Counted from the first letter of the stretch, positions 32,871 through 42,390 are shown. The stretch: DNA of 64,000 nt from CAZGXM01 sp964529795 (GCA_964529795.1 CAZGXM010000006.1:1-64000); one strand, 5' to 3'. Program-made: numbers and translations. The notes: generated by a model from the letters alone, not told the origin.

Positions 32871-35651
32871 TCAATACCGAAGGTTTTTAACTACGACAGC
32901 ACACCGTTGACAAACAGTGGGATGCTCCGGGTCCTGTCCCACATATTCACTGAACTGCCAACAGCGCTCACATTTTTCTCCCGGTGCCTGTTCAGCAGTG
33001 ACAGTGAGGCCTGGTACCCCTTCGCTTGCAAGACCATCAACGGGAGCATCAGCAGCTTTTAACAGCCTGACATCGGAAACAATGAAGATTTCCGCCAGTT
33101 TTTCCCGCAAGGGCTCAAGAAACCGGTACAAGTCTGCATCGGCATACAGGTTAACCCGGGCATTTAATGAGTGGCCAATAACCTTTTGCTGCCGTGCTCG
33201 TTCCAGGACTTTAGCAACCTCTTCGCGGATAGCAATAATTCTATCCCACTTTTTCTCCAGCTGCCGGTCAAGATACTTTTCCTCGACCCGGGGCCAGGCT
33301 GCCAGCTGTACGCTGACCAGGGCCTCTTCTTTGGGCAGGTACTGCCATATCTCCTCGCTGGTAAAGGCAAGGATGGGCGTAAGTAGACGTACCAGGGCGT
33401 CAATTATCTTGTAAATTACCGTCTGGGCTGCCCTGCGCCCGTCACTGTCCGGTTGGGAGCAGTACAGCCTGTCCTTGATAATATCCAGGTAGAAAGAGCT
33501 CATGTCCACCACGCAGAAATTATGCACGGCGTGATAAACCACGTGAAATTCGTAGTTTTCATAAGCTTCCGTAACCCGCGCCACCAGTTTGTTGAGACGC
33601 ATCAACGCCCACCGGTCCAGTTCCGTCAACTTTTCGTCAGTTAGCAGATCTTGACCGGGTTCAAAATCATAAAGATTACCCAGGATAAAGCGGCAGGTAT
33701 TGCGAATTTTCCGGTAAGCCTCGGTCATCTGTTTCATAATGTTGGCAGACGCGGCCACATCCCGCTTGTAATCGGCAGAACTGACCCATAATCGCAAGAT
33801 ATCCGCACCCATTTGCTCGATAACCTCCATCGGGTCAATACCGTTGCCCAATGATTTGGACATTTTTCTCCCCTGTTCGTCCACCAGGAAACCGTGAGTG
33901 AGTACTGCCTTGTAGGGTGCTTGGCCCTGGGTTGCCACTGCCGTGGACAGGGAGGAGTTAAACCAACCCCGGTGCTGGTCACTGCCTTCCAGGTACAAAT
34001 CCGCCGGCCAGGCCAACTCCGGCCGCTGCTTCAGCACTGCCGCGTGACTTGACCCGGAATCAAACCACACATCCATAATGTCGGATTCTTTACGGAACCC
34101 CCTGTGCCCGCATTCCGGACATGTCAGCCCTTCCGGCACCAGCTCACCTGCTTCCCTGGCAAACCAGATATTGGAACCGTGTCGGCGGAACAGTTCCTGA
34201 ATATGACTGATGGTTTCATCAGTGATGATTTCCTTATTACACTTGGCACAGTAAAAAATGGGAATCGGCACCCCCCAGGTACGCTGGCGGGAAATACACC
34301 AGTCGCCCCGCTCCGCCACCATATTGTGAATACGGTCTTTGCCCCAGGCCGGAATCCACCTTACCTTTTCAATTTCTCTGAGCGCATCCTCCCGAAAACC
34401 GTCAATGGAAGCAAACCACTGCTCGGTCGCCCGGAAAATAACCGGGTGTTTGCAGCGCCAGCAGTGGGGGTACTGGTGTTTGATAAAGGAAAGATTCAGC
34501 AGCGCCCCGGCCTCATCCAAAGCCCGGGTGACAGCCTTATTCCCTTTATCATATTTTAACCCGCTGAACCGACCTGCCTCGTCGGTAAACCTGCCGTTGT
34601 CATCCATGGGTGAGAGAATTGGCAGTCCGTATGCTTTACCAACTTCGTAGTCTTCCAAACCGTGGCCGGGAGCAGTGTGTACGCAGCCGGTACCCTGTTC
34701 CAAAGTGACGTGTTCGCCTAAAATGACCAGGGAGTCCCGGTCATACAGCGGGTGTTCACAGACCATCCGTTCCAGGTCGGTACCCATAAAGCCGGCTAGC
34801 GGCGAGTATTCCTCAATCCCGCACTGCTGCATGACCTGCTCACTCAGTTCTTTGGCAACCAGCAGCTTGCCCGCCGCCGTGTCCAATAACAGGTATTCAA
34901 ACTGGGGATGTACTGCAATGGCAACATTTGCCGGAATGGTCCAAGGGGTAGTGGTCCAGATAACAACAAACGCGTTATCTTCCTGGAACAACCCCCGGGC
35001 ATCTTTGACCGCAAACTTGACAAAAATGGACGGTGATTTCTTTTCCTGATATTCTATTTCCGCCTCCGCCAGCGCGGTTTGGCAGTCAGCACACCAATAA
35101 ACCGGTTTTAACCCCTTGTAAATAAAGCCTTTTTTGGCCATTTCGCCAAAAACACCAATCTGGACCGCTTCAAACTCTGGCGCCAGGGTAACGTAAGGGT
35201 TGTCCCAGTCACCGCGCACGCCCAGGCGCTTAAACTGTTCCTTCTGAATTTCAACATATTTAAAAGCATACGCGGTACACTGGTTGCGAAATTCCACAAT
35301 ACCGGTCCGGTCCCGGTCCAAGCCCAAATTCTTGATGGCCTGCTGCTCAATGGGCAAACCGTGGGTATCCCAACCGGGAACGTAAGGAGCATCATAACCT
35401 GACATGGAACGGTATTTTACTATCATATCCTTTAAAACCTTGTTTAGCGTGTGACCCAGGTGAATATCGCCGTTAGCGTAAGGGGGGCCGTCATGCAGAA
35501 TAAACTTGGGTCTCCCCTGGGTCCGCTCCTGAACCTGTCGGTAAATATCTTCCTTTTCCCATAACTGCATTATTTCCGGTTCCCGCCGGGGCAGCTTGGC
35601 ACGCATGGGGAAGTCGGTTTTCGGTAAATTTAATGTTTCGTTATATTTCAT
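32871..35651 (-). CDS. ileS: isoleucyl-tRNA synthetase
   Basis: Class I synthetase that charges tRNA-Ile and edits Val-tRNA-Ile. The 926-residue protein has the HIGH-type motif PPYANGDIHLGHTL (about 56-69), the CP1 editing domain, KMSKSLGNG (about 600) and a C-terminal zinc module CERCWQF ... CQRCAVV. The length fits the bacterial short type. It is preceded by an Ile-specific T-box leader. ATG at 35651 with GAGGTGATGAAAG upstream. Confidence 0.97.
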   Translation of the reverse strand: MKYNETLNLPKTDFPMRAKLPRREPEIMQLWEKEDIYRQVQERTQGRPKFILHDGPPYANGDIHLGHTLNKVLKDMIVKYRSMSGYDAPYVPGWDTHGLPIEQQAIKNLGLDRDRTGIVEFRNQCTAYAFKYVEIQKEQFKRLGVRGDWDNPYVTLAPEFEAVQIGVFGEMAKKGFIYKGLKPVYWCADCQTALAEAEIEYQEKKSPSIFVKFAVKDARGLFQEDNAFVVIWTTTPWTIPANVAIAVHPQFEYLLLDTAAGKLLVAKELSEQVMQQCGIEEYSPLAGFMGTDLERMVCEHPLYDRDSLVILGEHVTLEQGTGCVHTAPGHGLEDYEVGKAYGLPILSPMDDNGRFTDEAGRFSGLKYDKGNKAVTRALDEAGALLNLSFIKHQYPHCWRCKHPVIFRATEQWFASIDGFREDALREIEKVRWIPAWGKDRIHNMVAERGDWCISRQRTWGVPIPIFYCAKCNKEIITDETISHIQELFRRHGSNIWFAREAGELVPEGLTCPECGHRGFRKESDIMDVWFDSGSSHAAVLKQRPELAWPADLYLEGSDQHRGWFNSSLSTAVATQGQAPYKAVLTHGFLVDEQGRKMSKSLGNGIDPMEVIEQMGADILRLWVSSADYKRDVAASANIMKQMTEAYRKIRNTCRFILGNLYDFEPGQDLLTDEKLTELDRWALMRLNKLVARVTEAYENYEFHVVYHAVHNFCVVDMSSFYLDIIKDRLYCSQPDSDGRRAAQTVIYKIIDALVRLLTPILAFTSEEIWQYLPKEEALVSVQLAAWPRVEEKYLDRQLEKKWDRIIAIREEVAKVLERARQQKVIGHSLNARVNLYADADLYRFLEPLREKLAEIFIVSDVRLLKAADAPVDGLASEGVPGLTVTAEQAPGEKCERCWQFSEYVGQDPEHPTVCQRCAVVVKNLRY

Positions 35652-35704
35652 CTTTCATCACCTCTTCAAAAAGATAAATCTTGTCCGGTCTTGCTTTAAA
35701 AAAA

Positions 35705-35990
35705 TAAAAACCTCTCATCATTATAAGGACGAGAGGTATCCCGCGGTACCACCTTAATTACAAGCAAAAAGGCCTGTCTCTTGTTGCGGCGATAACGGCG
35801 CCAGCCGAAAACCCCTACTCAATAGAAGTACGCAGTGCAAAGTGAGCAACTTATACCTTTCAGGGTATGGTTCCGGAGTGATATTACCAAATACTTGCAC
35901 TCGGCTTGCACCCTCCCGAATTCGCTATAAGACAGAGGTATTTGGTACTGGTCTCCTTCATAACATTTATCGCTATAAAATTAACACTCA
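35705..35990 (-). promoter_or_regulatory. T-box leader controlling ileS (Ile specifier)
   Basis: On the minus strand the leader has a specifier region GGTAATATCACTC with ATC (Ile) at 35880-35882, a T-box core GGTGGTACCGCGG at 35741-35753 that pairs with the tRNA acceptor end, and a terminator stem CCTCTC ... GAGAGG at 35711-35736 followed by TTTTTATTTTTTT. Uncharged tRNA-Ile should stabilise the antiterminator and raise ileS expression. Confidence 0.95.
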
Positions 35991-36020
35991 TTATACCTGT
36001 AAGTATAATACAAGTCAAAT

Positions 36021-36332
36021 CTATCTCGTTTTTCGAATTTTTGCGGTGCCTGGCACCAACCCAAAAACTGCGGTGGCGGTGACCCCGTCTATCTCCAGCG
36101 TTTTGGTTCTTCCTTTCATGCCGCTGACCAGCCGGATGCTACTTTTGGGTAGCGAGAGTTTTTTGGCAAAAAACTCGATGCAGGCCTTGTTGGCCTCACC
36201 GTCAACCGGCGGTGCAGTTAATCTCAATTTCAACATATCCTGATAGACGCCGGAAATTTCATTTTTGGAAGCGCGGGGCTGTACCCGGACCTTAAAACGA
36301 ACTCCACATTCCAAATCTTCTACGGGAAACAT
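36021..36332 (-). CDS. yggU: DUF167/YggU-family protein
   Basis: A 103-residue DUF167 protein: FKVRVQPRASKNEISGV, LKLRLTAPPVDGEANKACIEFFAK and VSGMKGRTKTLEI cover the whole compact domain. The biochemical role is not known. I chose the ATG at 36332, which begins one base after the divIVA stop with GGAGGAATAAT upstream. It is the last gene of the division-linked run before the ileS leader. Confidence 0.9.
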   Translation of the reverse strand: MFPVEDLECGVRFKVRVQPRASKNEISGVYQDMLKLRLTAPPVDGEANKACIEFFAKKLSLPKSSIRLVSGMKGRTKTLEIDGVTATAVFGLVPGTAKIRKTR

Positions 36333-36333
36333 A

Positions 36334-36801
36334 TTATTCCTCCGTCTCTGACTCTGAACCATGACCGTCTTCTTCCAGCATGTTTAACTGGCTTATCAAC
36401 GTTGCCTTGAGCCGGGCCTTAAAGGTTTTTGCCTGCTGCTCAAGCTGCCGTTGCTCTTCTCCAATCCTGGCCAGCTCTTCTCTTGCCCTGGCAATCATTT
36501 TTTCACCTTCAAGTTTGGCCTCTTTGTAAAGCATTTCCGCTTCCTTTTCCGCATTTTTGCGAACTTCTTCGGCTGTTCCCTGGGCCAAAAGCAGGGTTTT
36601 ATTTAGGGTCTCCTCCAGGTTCCGGTAATGGGTGAGACTTTCCTCCATTTCCGCCAATTGCTGTTTCAAACGGAGATTCTCCTTGTAAAGAAGTTCGTAG
36701 TCTTTGACCACCCGGTCCAGGAAACTATCCACTTCCTCTTCGCTGTATCCGCGGATGGAGCGGCGGAATTCCTTTTCACTGATGTCCAACGGGGTCAGCA
36801 T
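36334..36801 (-). CDS. divIVA: DivIVA-family cell-pole/division protein
   Basis: DivIVA senses negative membrane curvature and recruits division and polar factors. The protein (155 residues) opens with the conserved LTPLDISEKEFRRSIRGY and SEEEVDSFLDRV, then is a long coiled coil (about 35-140) with an acidic tail. ATG at 36801 with GGGAGGAACCGGT upstream. It lies at its usual place next to ylmH and yggT. Confidence 0.94.
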   Translation of the reverse strand: MLTPLDISEKEFRRSIRGYSEEEVDSFLDRVVKDYELLYKENLRLKQQLAEMEESLTHYRNLEETLNKTLLLAQGTAEEVRKNAEKEAEMLYKEAKLEGEKMIARAREELARIGEEQRQLEQQAKTFKARLKATLISQLNMLEEDGHGSESETEE

Positions 36802-36873
36802 ACCGGTTCCTCCCTTCATTCTTCCCATTATTTTCGACAGCTAAACCCATTATCCTGCCTATACTTGCAAACA

Positions 36874-37662
36874 TTAAATCAACCGCTCCAGCAGCAAATG
36901 CTGTCTCCCCTTTTTGCTCCTGCCCATTACCTCTTTCACTATCACCCTGCCCCGACCACGGCAGGAAATCACGTCCCCCTCCTCAACGGCAGCAGCAGCG
37001 TTGGTTTCCGGCTTCCAGTTAAGCCTTACCCGCTGGGCTTTAATTTCGCTGCTCATCCTGCTGCGCGAGACGCCAAATCCTGCCGCAGCCACCGTATCCA
37101 AACGCATGGATGCCACTGTTGCATTAACGGTTTTTGACCTCACCGGCGGCACTGCCAGTTTATCCAAAGGGCGAATCTCAGTTGTTACCGGTACCTGGTG
37201 GATCGCAGTCAAATGCAGGTCCACATACCCGGCCACTTCTTCATCCATGAGAGCCTGGCACCCTTGAGACAGCACCAGCAAATCGCCCACCATCTCTCTT
37301 TTAATTCCCAAAGCTAAAATTGCCCCCAAAAAGTCTCGGTGGCTGACAGGCGTAAAGCTGAAATTCCCTTTAACCCAGAGACAGGCAATGTTCGGCCGCA
37401 GTTGTTCCCGGGGCACAAAATCCGGTGCCACTACCAGGCGTTTTCGCTCCGCGACGGCATAACCGCCAAAGAATCCGTAGATAATGCCGGCAATATTTTT
37501 TAAAACCCCTTCAGCCAAACTGGCATGATAGGGGTCTAAAAAATTTGAAACCACATCTCGGTTCTGGCTTAAGGTTATGCCAACCATGTCCAACAGCCGG
37601 CTAAGTACTTCCCGGGCTTCCTTGTCATTAATGTGAGATAAAAGCAAATCCTTATTCAGCAT
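36874..37662 (-). CDS. ylmH: YlmH-type S4 RNA-binding protein
   Basis: The 262-residue protein has a C-terminal S4 RNA-binding domain (SRSRMSSEIKAQRVRLNWKP to VISCRGRGRVIV) and the YlmH N-terminal region. YlmH homologues bind stalled 50S-peptidyl-tRNA in ribosome rescue and are encoded beside division genes. ATG at 37662. It lies between yggT and divIVA, the standard order. Confidence 0.92.
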   Translation of the reverse strand: MLNKDLLLSHINDKEAREVLSRLLDMVGITLSQNRDVVSNFLDPYHASLAEGVLKNIAGIIYGFFGGYAVAERKRLVVAPDFVPREQLRPNIACLWVKGNFSFTPVSHRDFLGAILALGIKREMVGDLLVLSQGCQALMDEEVAGYVDLHLTAIHQVPVTTEIRPLDKLAVPPVRSKTVNATVASMRLDTVAAAGFGVSRSRMSSEIKAQRVRLNWKPETNAAAAVEEGDVISCRGRGRVIVKEVMGRSKKGRQHLLLERLI

Positions 37663-37679
37663 TAAAAAACACCTCGGAC

Positions 37680-37946
37680 CTATAAGAAACCGAGCAGCAG
37701 TGATTTTACCAGCTGCAGTACCAAAATGGCAATAAACGGTGAAAAATCTACCGGCATGGTGCCCCGCGGCATAATGCGCCGGAATGGCGCCAAAATGGGC
37801 TCCGTAGTTTCATAAATGAATCGCACCACCGGATGATATGGGTCGGGCCGGACCCAGGACAGCAAAACCCGGGCAATAATGAGCCAGTCTAAAACCTCAA
37901 AAGCTATGTCGATGATCGTGACCAGATTAACTGTCATAAATTTCAC
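37680..37946 (-). CDS. yggT: YggT-family membrane protein
   Basis: An 88-residue protein with two membrane helices and the signature VLLSWVRPDPYHPVVRFIYETTEPILAPFRRIMP between them. YggT-family members sit beside sepF and ylmH; the role is unclear, with links to division-site or osmotic functions. ATG at 37946 overlaps the proC stop by four bases. Confidence 0.92.
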   Translation of the reverse strand: MKFMTVNLVTIIDIAFEVLDWLIIARVLLSWVRPDPYHPVVRFIYETTEPILAPFRRIMPRGTMPVDFSPFIAILVLQLVKSLLLGFL

Positions 37947-38749
37947 TCCCCACTTAATTCAACTGCACGGTTCACAGCTACCAATACTGCGTCCATCAGC
38001 ACTGCCCGCAACCGCCCTTTTTCCAGAGTATGCAATGCGGCAATTGTGGTCCCGGCGGGAGATGTTACTGCATCTTTCAACTCTGCCGGGTGCGCACCGG
38101 TTTCTTTCACCATGCCGGCTGCACCAATCAGTGTCTGGGTGGCCAATTGCAAGGCAAGTTTCCTGTCCAAACCTGCCATGACGCCGGCATCCGCCAAAGC
38201 TTCGATTATTAAATACACATACGCCGGCCCGCTGCCGCTTAACCCGGTAACCGCGTTCAAGTGCTTCTCTTCCGTGACAATTACCTGTCCCACTGATTCC
38301 AGGATAGCCCTGGCTGCAGCCAGTTGCTGGTCCGTTGCCGTTTCACCCGCTGCCATGGCGGAAATACCTTGCCCAATCAGACAGGGTGTATTGGGCATTA
38401 CCCGGATTACCGGCTGCTTATCCGGCAGCAAGCCGGTTAACTTTTTAATAGTGATACCTGCCGCAATGGAAATAACCAGCTGCCGGGAAAAGACATTTTT
38501 CAGCGGTTTCAGTACCTGCTCCATCACCTGCGGCTTAACGGCCAGAATAACCAAATCCGCTTGCGAAATAACCTGTTCATTATTTGCAAGCACATTAACC
38601 CCGTAGTTATTTTGTAAGTATTCCCGCCTGACCTTATCAATATCACTGACAAAAATGCTATGAGCCGGTGTCAGGCCACTTTTTACAACCCCACTGATAA
38701 TTGCTTCTGCCATTTTGCCGCCACCGATAAATCCAACAGAATAATCCAC
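37943..38749 (-). CDS. proC: pyrroline-5-carboxylate reductase
   Basis: ProC reduces pyrroline-5-carboxylate to proline with NAD(P)H. Signatures: Rossmann loop GFIGGGKMAEAI at the N-terminus, RVMPNTPCLIGQG and the C-terminal SPAGTTIAALHTLEK. About 268 residues. The GTG at 38749 has GGAGG seven bases upstream; an in-frame TTG two codons earlier overlaps that site and is less likely. Confidence 0.94.
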   Translation of the reverse strand: MDYSVGFIGGGKMAEAIISGVVKSGLTPAHSIFVSDIDKVRREYLQNNYGVNVLANNEQVISQADLVILAVKPQVMEQVLKPLKNVFSRQLVISIAAGITIKKLTGLLPDKQPVIRVMPNTPCLIGQGISAMAAGETATDQQLAAARAILESVGQVIVTEEKHLNAVTGLSGSGPAYVYLIIEALADAGVMAGLDRKLALQLATQTLIGAAGMVKETGAHPAELKDAVTSPAGTTIAALHTLEKGRLRAVLMDAVLVAVNRAVELSGE

Positions 38750-38760
38750 AAACAAACCTC

Positions 38761-39216
38761 CTAACCAGAAAAACTGTTGATAAATGAAAAAATGTTTTTC
38801 CCCGTCAGTTCCTCATCCAACTGACCGGTAATATCAATATTTTGGGGCACAAATAAAAATATGGCTGCGGAAATCTTTTGCATACTGCCACCCAAAGCAT
38901 AGGTGGCACCGCAAAGAAAATCCACAATACGTTTGGCCACTTCTTTTTCCGTCTTTTCCAAGTTCACAATCACCGGTCGCCTGCTTTTCAGATGGTCGGC
39001 AGTCTCCTGTACTTCCTCAAAGGTTTCCGGCCGCAACAATACCATCTTTACCGGCTGCTGCACACTTTGAAGGCTGACCACATTGGACTTGCGATTGCGT
39101 TTTGCTTCCCGCCAATCCCGGGCAACTTGTTCGGTTCCGGCATCGTAATATTCTTCCACTTCCTCTACCTCAAAACCCAAAAAGGACAAAACTTTGTCAA
39201 CCATTTTTTTACCCAT
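38761..39216 (-). CDS. sepF: cell-division protein SepF
   Basis: SepF anchors and bundles FtsZ at the membrane. The 151-residue protein has an amphipathic N-terminal helix (KMVDKVLSFLGFEVEEVEE), a variable linker and the conserved core VLLRPETFEEVQETADHLKS, PVIVNLEKTEKEVAKRIVDFL and GATYALGGSMQKI. ATG at 39216 with GGAGGAGACTAA upstream. It lies between yggS and proC as in many Gram-positive bacteria. Confidence 0.95.
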   Translation of the reverse strand: MGKKMVDKVLSFLGFEVEEVEEYYDAGTEQVARDWREAKRNRKSNVVSLQSVQQPVKMVLLRPETFEEVQETADHLKSRRPVIVNLEKTEKEVAKRIVDFLCGATYALGGSMQKISAAIFLFVPQNIDITGQLDEELTGKNIFSFINSFSG

Positions 39217-39227
39217 TTAGTCTCCTC

Positions 39228-39923
39228 CTATGTATAGCGGCGTTGGCCAAAAATTGCACTGCCGATCCTTACCATGGTAGCCCCTTCTTCAATTGCCACC
39301 GTGTAATCGTTACTCATACCCATGGACAAAATGTCCATGGAAACATGATCCATCTTTTCCGCAAGGATTCTGTCTCTTAACAACCTTAATCCACGAAAAA
39401 CAGGCCGCGTGGCCCCGGCATCTTCAAAAAACGGAGCCATGGTCATTAATCCCATCACCCGGACATGTTTAAATCGGCGAATTTTCTCCAAAAAAGGGAC
39501 CACCTCTTCTACGGCCAAGCCAAATTTGCTCTCCTCTTGGGCGACATTAACCTGCACCAGTACCGGCACCAGTAAACCTTTTGCCCTGGCTCTTTTTTCG
39601 ATTTCCGTGGCCAAAGACATCCGGTCCAGGGAATGAATCAAAGATACTTTGTCAATTATGTACTTTACCTTGTTTGACTGCAGGTGTCCAATCATGTGCC
39701 AGGATACCTTGGGACCAATCCGTTCATACTTTTCCCTGAGCTCCTGAACCTTGTTTTCGCCTACATGGGTAACTCCCAAATTTATTGCTTCATTTATTGC
39801 TGACACAGGTAAGGTTTTCGTTACGGCTATCAGTTGAATATCTTCCGGACTGCGCCCGGACGTGATGGCAGCCTGGGTGATATTTTCCTGGACCGTTTGT
39901 AGACCCTTTTCAATGAACGACAT
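39228..39923 (-). CDS. yggS: PLP homeostasis protein YggS/PLPBP
   Basis: A 231-residue alanine-racemase-fold protein that binds PLP without known catalysis. Key pieces are LIAVTKTLP with the PLP Lys, GENKVQELREKY, WHMIGHLQSNK and LSMGMSNDYTVAIEEGATMVRIGSAIFG at the end. It is the first gene of the yggS-sepF-proC-yggT-ylmH-divIVA series. Confidence 0.96.
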   Translation of the reverse strand: MSFIEKGLQTVQENITQAAITSGRSPEDIQLIAVTKTLPVSAINEAINLGVTHVGENKVQELREKYERIGPKVSWHMIGHLQSNKVKYIIDKVSLIHSLDRMSLATEIEKRARAKGLLVPVLVQVNVAQEESKFGLAVEEVVPFLEKIRRFKHVRVMGLMTMAPFFEDAGATRPVFRGLRLLRDRILAEKMDHVSMDILSMGMSNDYTVAIEEGATMVRIGSAIFGQRRYT

Positions 39924-39977
39924 GCCTTGTCCTCCCTGTACATAAATTATGTTCTATACCCTGAAAATTTTTCCTGC

Positions 39978-40904
39978 TTAATTGTTTGACAGGATTTCCC
40001 CGGCATTCCGGGCTACCCGCATGTTTGCTTCCAAACCGTCAACTGCCACCTTGCCGTTTAACCTGCCTACTACCTCAACAGGTACCCAGCGGAGCTTACC
40101 CGCCCGGGCAATATAAACCCCTTCTCCCGCCTCATTTTTCACCAATGCAGTTTCGGGCACAATAAATCCCCGGTACCTTCTTCCCTTGAGAACCAGCATT
40201 ACCCGGGTGTTACCGCCGGCAATATCCGCAGGCGCTTCCAATAAAACCAGGCGCCGACCCGGGATAACCTCCAGCCGTCTGACTGCCGCTGTTTCCTCCG
40301 GCCCGGCACCGATAACCTTTATTTTATCTCCCACTTTGAGCGCCGGGTAGAATTCCGGGGTTAATTCAGTTGCCAAAAATACCGGTTTAAGGTTATTGAC
40401 AATGCTGGCAACCGCTTCGCCTTTTTTGACCCCTTCCGCCTCCTGCCCGGTTGTTATTTCCAGTGAGAGGAGTTTTTCCAGACTCATTTGGGAAACTACC
40501 CCGGTATTCAATAGTACAGATGGTGTATTGACTGACAAGTTCACTATTCCGGCGATAGGCGCCTTAATGGCATAGACCTTTCTCTCACCGTCCATGTCGG
40601 CGCCGGCGGCAGTTACTTCCGCAATAGCTTTACCCACCGGCACACGAACCCCGTCAGAAACCAAATAGCGTACTTTGCCGGTGGTGGGACTGACCAATTT
40701 TTTTCCGTTGGCATACACCAGCGCCTGTACTTGAATACTTTCCTCCAAAACACCGCTGTTAACGGGTTCCATGTCAATCAAATAGCGCTCAATTACAGCA
40801 GCCGCCCTGACGATTACAATTGCCGCCAATATACAAATAACAAAACCCCATAGTATTCTTTTTCGGCGAAAAACCTTGTTGCGATCACCCTTTTGCGGTT
40901 TCAT
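39978..40904 (-). CDS. HlyD-like membrane-anchored protein
   Basis: The 308-residue protein has a basic N-terminus (KPQKGDRNKVFRRKR), one membrane helix (about 17-38) and an external part with paired half-motifs of lipoyl/HlyD type: LVSPTTGKVRYLVSDGVRV and YAIKAPIAGIVNLSVN, then a beta-rich segment. That suggests an efflux-adaptor fold, but no transporter gene is adjacent. Its place before yggS hints at a cell-envelope or division role. ATG at 40904 with AGGTGAAATTTC upstream. Confidence 0.75.
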   Translation of the reverse strand: MKPQKGDRNKVFRRKRILWGFVICILAAIVIVRAAAVIERYLIDMEPVNSGVLEESIQVQALVYANGKKLVSPTTGKVRYLVSDGVRVPVGKAIAEVTAAGADMDGERKVYAIKAPIAGIVNLSVNTPSVLLNTGVVSQMSLEKLLSLEITTGQEAEGVKKGEAVASIVNNLKPVFLATELTPEFYPALKVGDKIKVIGAGPEETAAVRRLEVIPGRRLVLLEAPADIAGGNTRVMLVLKGRRYRGFIVPETALVKNEAGEGVYIARAGKLRWVPVEVVGRLNGKVAVDGLEANMRVARNAGEILSNN

Positions 40905-40920
40905 GAAATTTCACCTGTTA

Positions 40921-41349
40921 TTATCCCAGTTTTATTATTTCTCCCGCCTTACTCCTTTTTACCAGCAAATTGGCAAAAATATCCTCATCCACCAGCAGTG
41001 GATTTTCACGGTATCGCCCGGCAAAAGGGACACACTTGTAATAAAGCGGGTCGTAAAGTAATGTGGATGAAATATTTTTAAATATTTCTTTTCCCTTAAG
41101 AGTCAGCTCAAGGCCATCAACCAGTTTCTCAGTGCGCAGCTCTCTTAATATCCCGGCTATCCGGGCACTGTTGACCCCTTTTCCCTGCCTGGCAAAGTCA
41201 TTAAATCCCGCAGGTGTTATTTTGCCCAAATGAGGCAAGGCATGAAGTTCCAACAGAAAAACCAAGTTATGCAGCCGCCTCTCGTTCCCCAAATGGGGAA
41301 ACAAAATTAACCAGCCCATCACGAACACATGCTGCAAGGAATACTTCAT
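40921..41349 (-). CDS. unrecognised 142-residue protein
   Basis: I do not recognise this family. The product is soluble and mostly helical; the region ARQGKGVNSARIAGILRELRTEKLVDGLELTLKGKEIF resembles a winged-helix layout (helix, turn, helix, then a LTLKG wing), so it may be a small DNA-binding protein. ATG at 41349 with GAGGGTGTATTT upstream, and 16 bases separate its stop from the HlyD-like gene, so the two are likely cotranscribed. Confidence 0.6.
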   Translation of the reverse strand: MKYSLQHVFVMGWLILFPHLGNERRLHNLVFLLELHALPHLGKITPAGFNDFARQGKGVNSARIAGILRELRTEKLVDGLELTLKGKEIFKNISSTLLYDPLYYKCVPFAGRYRENPLLVDEDIFANLLVKRSKAGEIIKLG

Positions 41350-41434
41350 AAATACACCCTCATTCCAATGAAAATACCAGCCCCGGCTACAGGGACGGGG
41401 AAGGCGTCCAATACCACCCGCTATTTAACGGTAA

Positions 41435-42256
41435 TTATTGCTTGTTTCCATTCAGCATAATAAATGCCGCCATACGCCCGGTTTTCCCTTTATCCCGGCG
41501 GTAAGAAAAAAACAATGCTTCATGGCAACACGTACATAACCCGGTAGTGTATATATTCTCCCGCTTTAGTCCCGCCTCCTGCAAAACCAGCCGGTTTGCC
41601 GACCATAAGTCCAGCAGGGTATGTTCCCGGTTTTGCGGCACAAGAATATCAGTCCGGTTTGGGAAACAGGCCCGAAAACGGCTGATAACCGGTTGGCCCA
41701 CTTGATAGCAGCAGGGGCCGATAGAAGGCCCGATAACAGCTTTAATATCGCTGACTTTTGAACCGTACTCAGTCCCCATCCTGGCAACCGCCGCAGCAGC
41801 AATGCGCAGCACTGTACCCTTCCACCCGGCATGAGTCAACCCCACAAGGCCCAGGGTTTCATCGGCAAGAAAAATCGGGACACAATCGGCATAAAATGTA
41901 ACCAGGGGGACCCCGGTGTCCGCAGTCAGCATCCCGTCAGTATCGGGCAGAGCAGTGGCAAAGTCCTTACTGCCCCTGCCCCTGTCCTGCCGGTTGACAA
42001 CTGCTATGTTGCTACCATGAATTTGCTGGGCGGTAACCCAATCATTAAGAGGCATCTGCAAAAGTTGGCCAATTTTTTCGCGATTTTCAATTGCCGCCGC
42101 TTCATCGTCCCCCGTATGCAGGCCCAGGTTCAAACTGTCATAAGGCGGTTTGCTCACTCCGCCTGTGCGCGTGGAAAAAAAGGCACTGATATTATTCATG
42201 CCGGTATAACGAACATACTTGATACCGTCAGTTTCCGCAACTTCATGTGTAATCAA
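41435..42256 (-). CDS. pgeF: PgeF/YfiH-family peptidoglycan editing factor
   Basis: A 273-residue member of the multicopper-polyphenol-oxidase-like YlmD/YfiH family, implicated in peptidoglycan-precursor editing and purine nucleoside cleavage. Markers are FFSTRTGGVSKPPYDSLNLGLHTGDD, the metal-ligand regions TFYADCVPIFL and GLTHAGWKGTV (Cys and His ligands) and GPSIGPCCYQVG. The start is a TTG at 42256. Its location beside division and murein genes is typical. Confidence 0.92.
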   Translation of the reverse strand: MITHEVAETDGIKYVRYTGMNNISAFFSTRTGGVSKPPYDSLNLGLHTGDDEAAAIENREKIGQLLQMPLNDWVTAQQIHGSNIAVVNRQDRGRGSKDFATALPDTDGMLTADTGVPLVTFYADCVPIFLADETLGLVGLTHAGWKGTVLRIAAAAVARMGTEYGSKVSDIKAVIGPSIGPCCYQVGQPVISRFRACFPNRTDILVPQNREHTLLDLWSANRLVLQEAGLKRENIYTTGLCTCCHEALFFSYRRDKGKTGRMAAFIMLNGNKQ

Positions 42257-42321
42257 ATTTTACCAATCCTTCCATAAAACCTTGACGCAAACATAACTAC
42301 AATATAATATTAAAGCAAAAT

Positions 42322-42390
42322 CAAAAAAAATACCAGCGCCCCACAGGCTTAAAGCCGGATAGTCAGCACGGTCTGGTTGCTGGCGCTTTT
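42322..42390 (-). terminator. structured terminator after nrdG
   Basis: On the minus strand an outer stem AGCGCC/GGCGCT encloses two inner hairpins (AGCA ... TGCT around CCAGACCG, and GGCTT-T-AAGCC), followed by GGTATTTTTTTT. It works as a terminator for nrdD-nrdG. The branched shape is unusual for a simple terminator. Confidence 0.6.
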
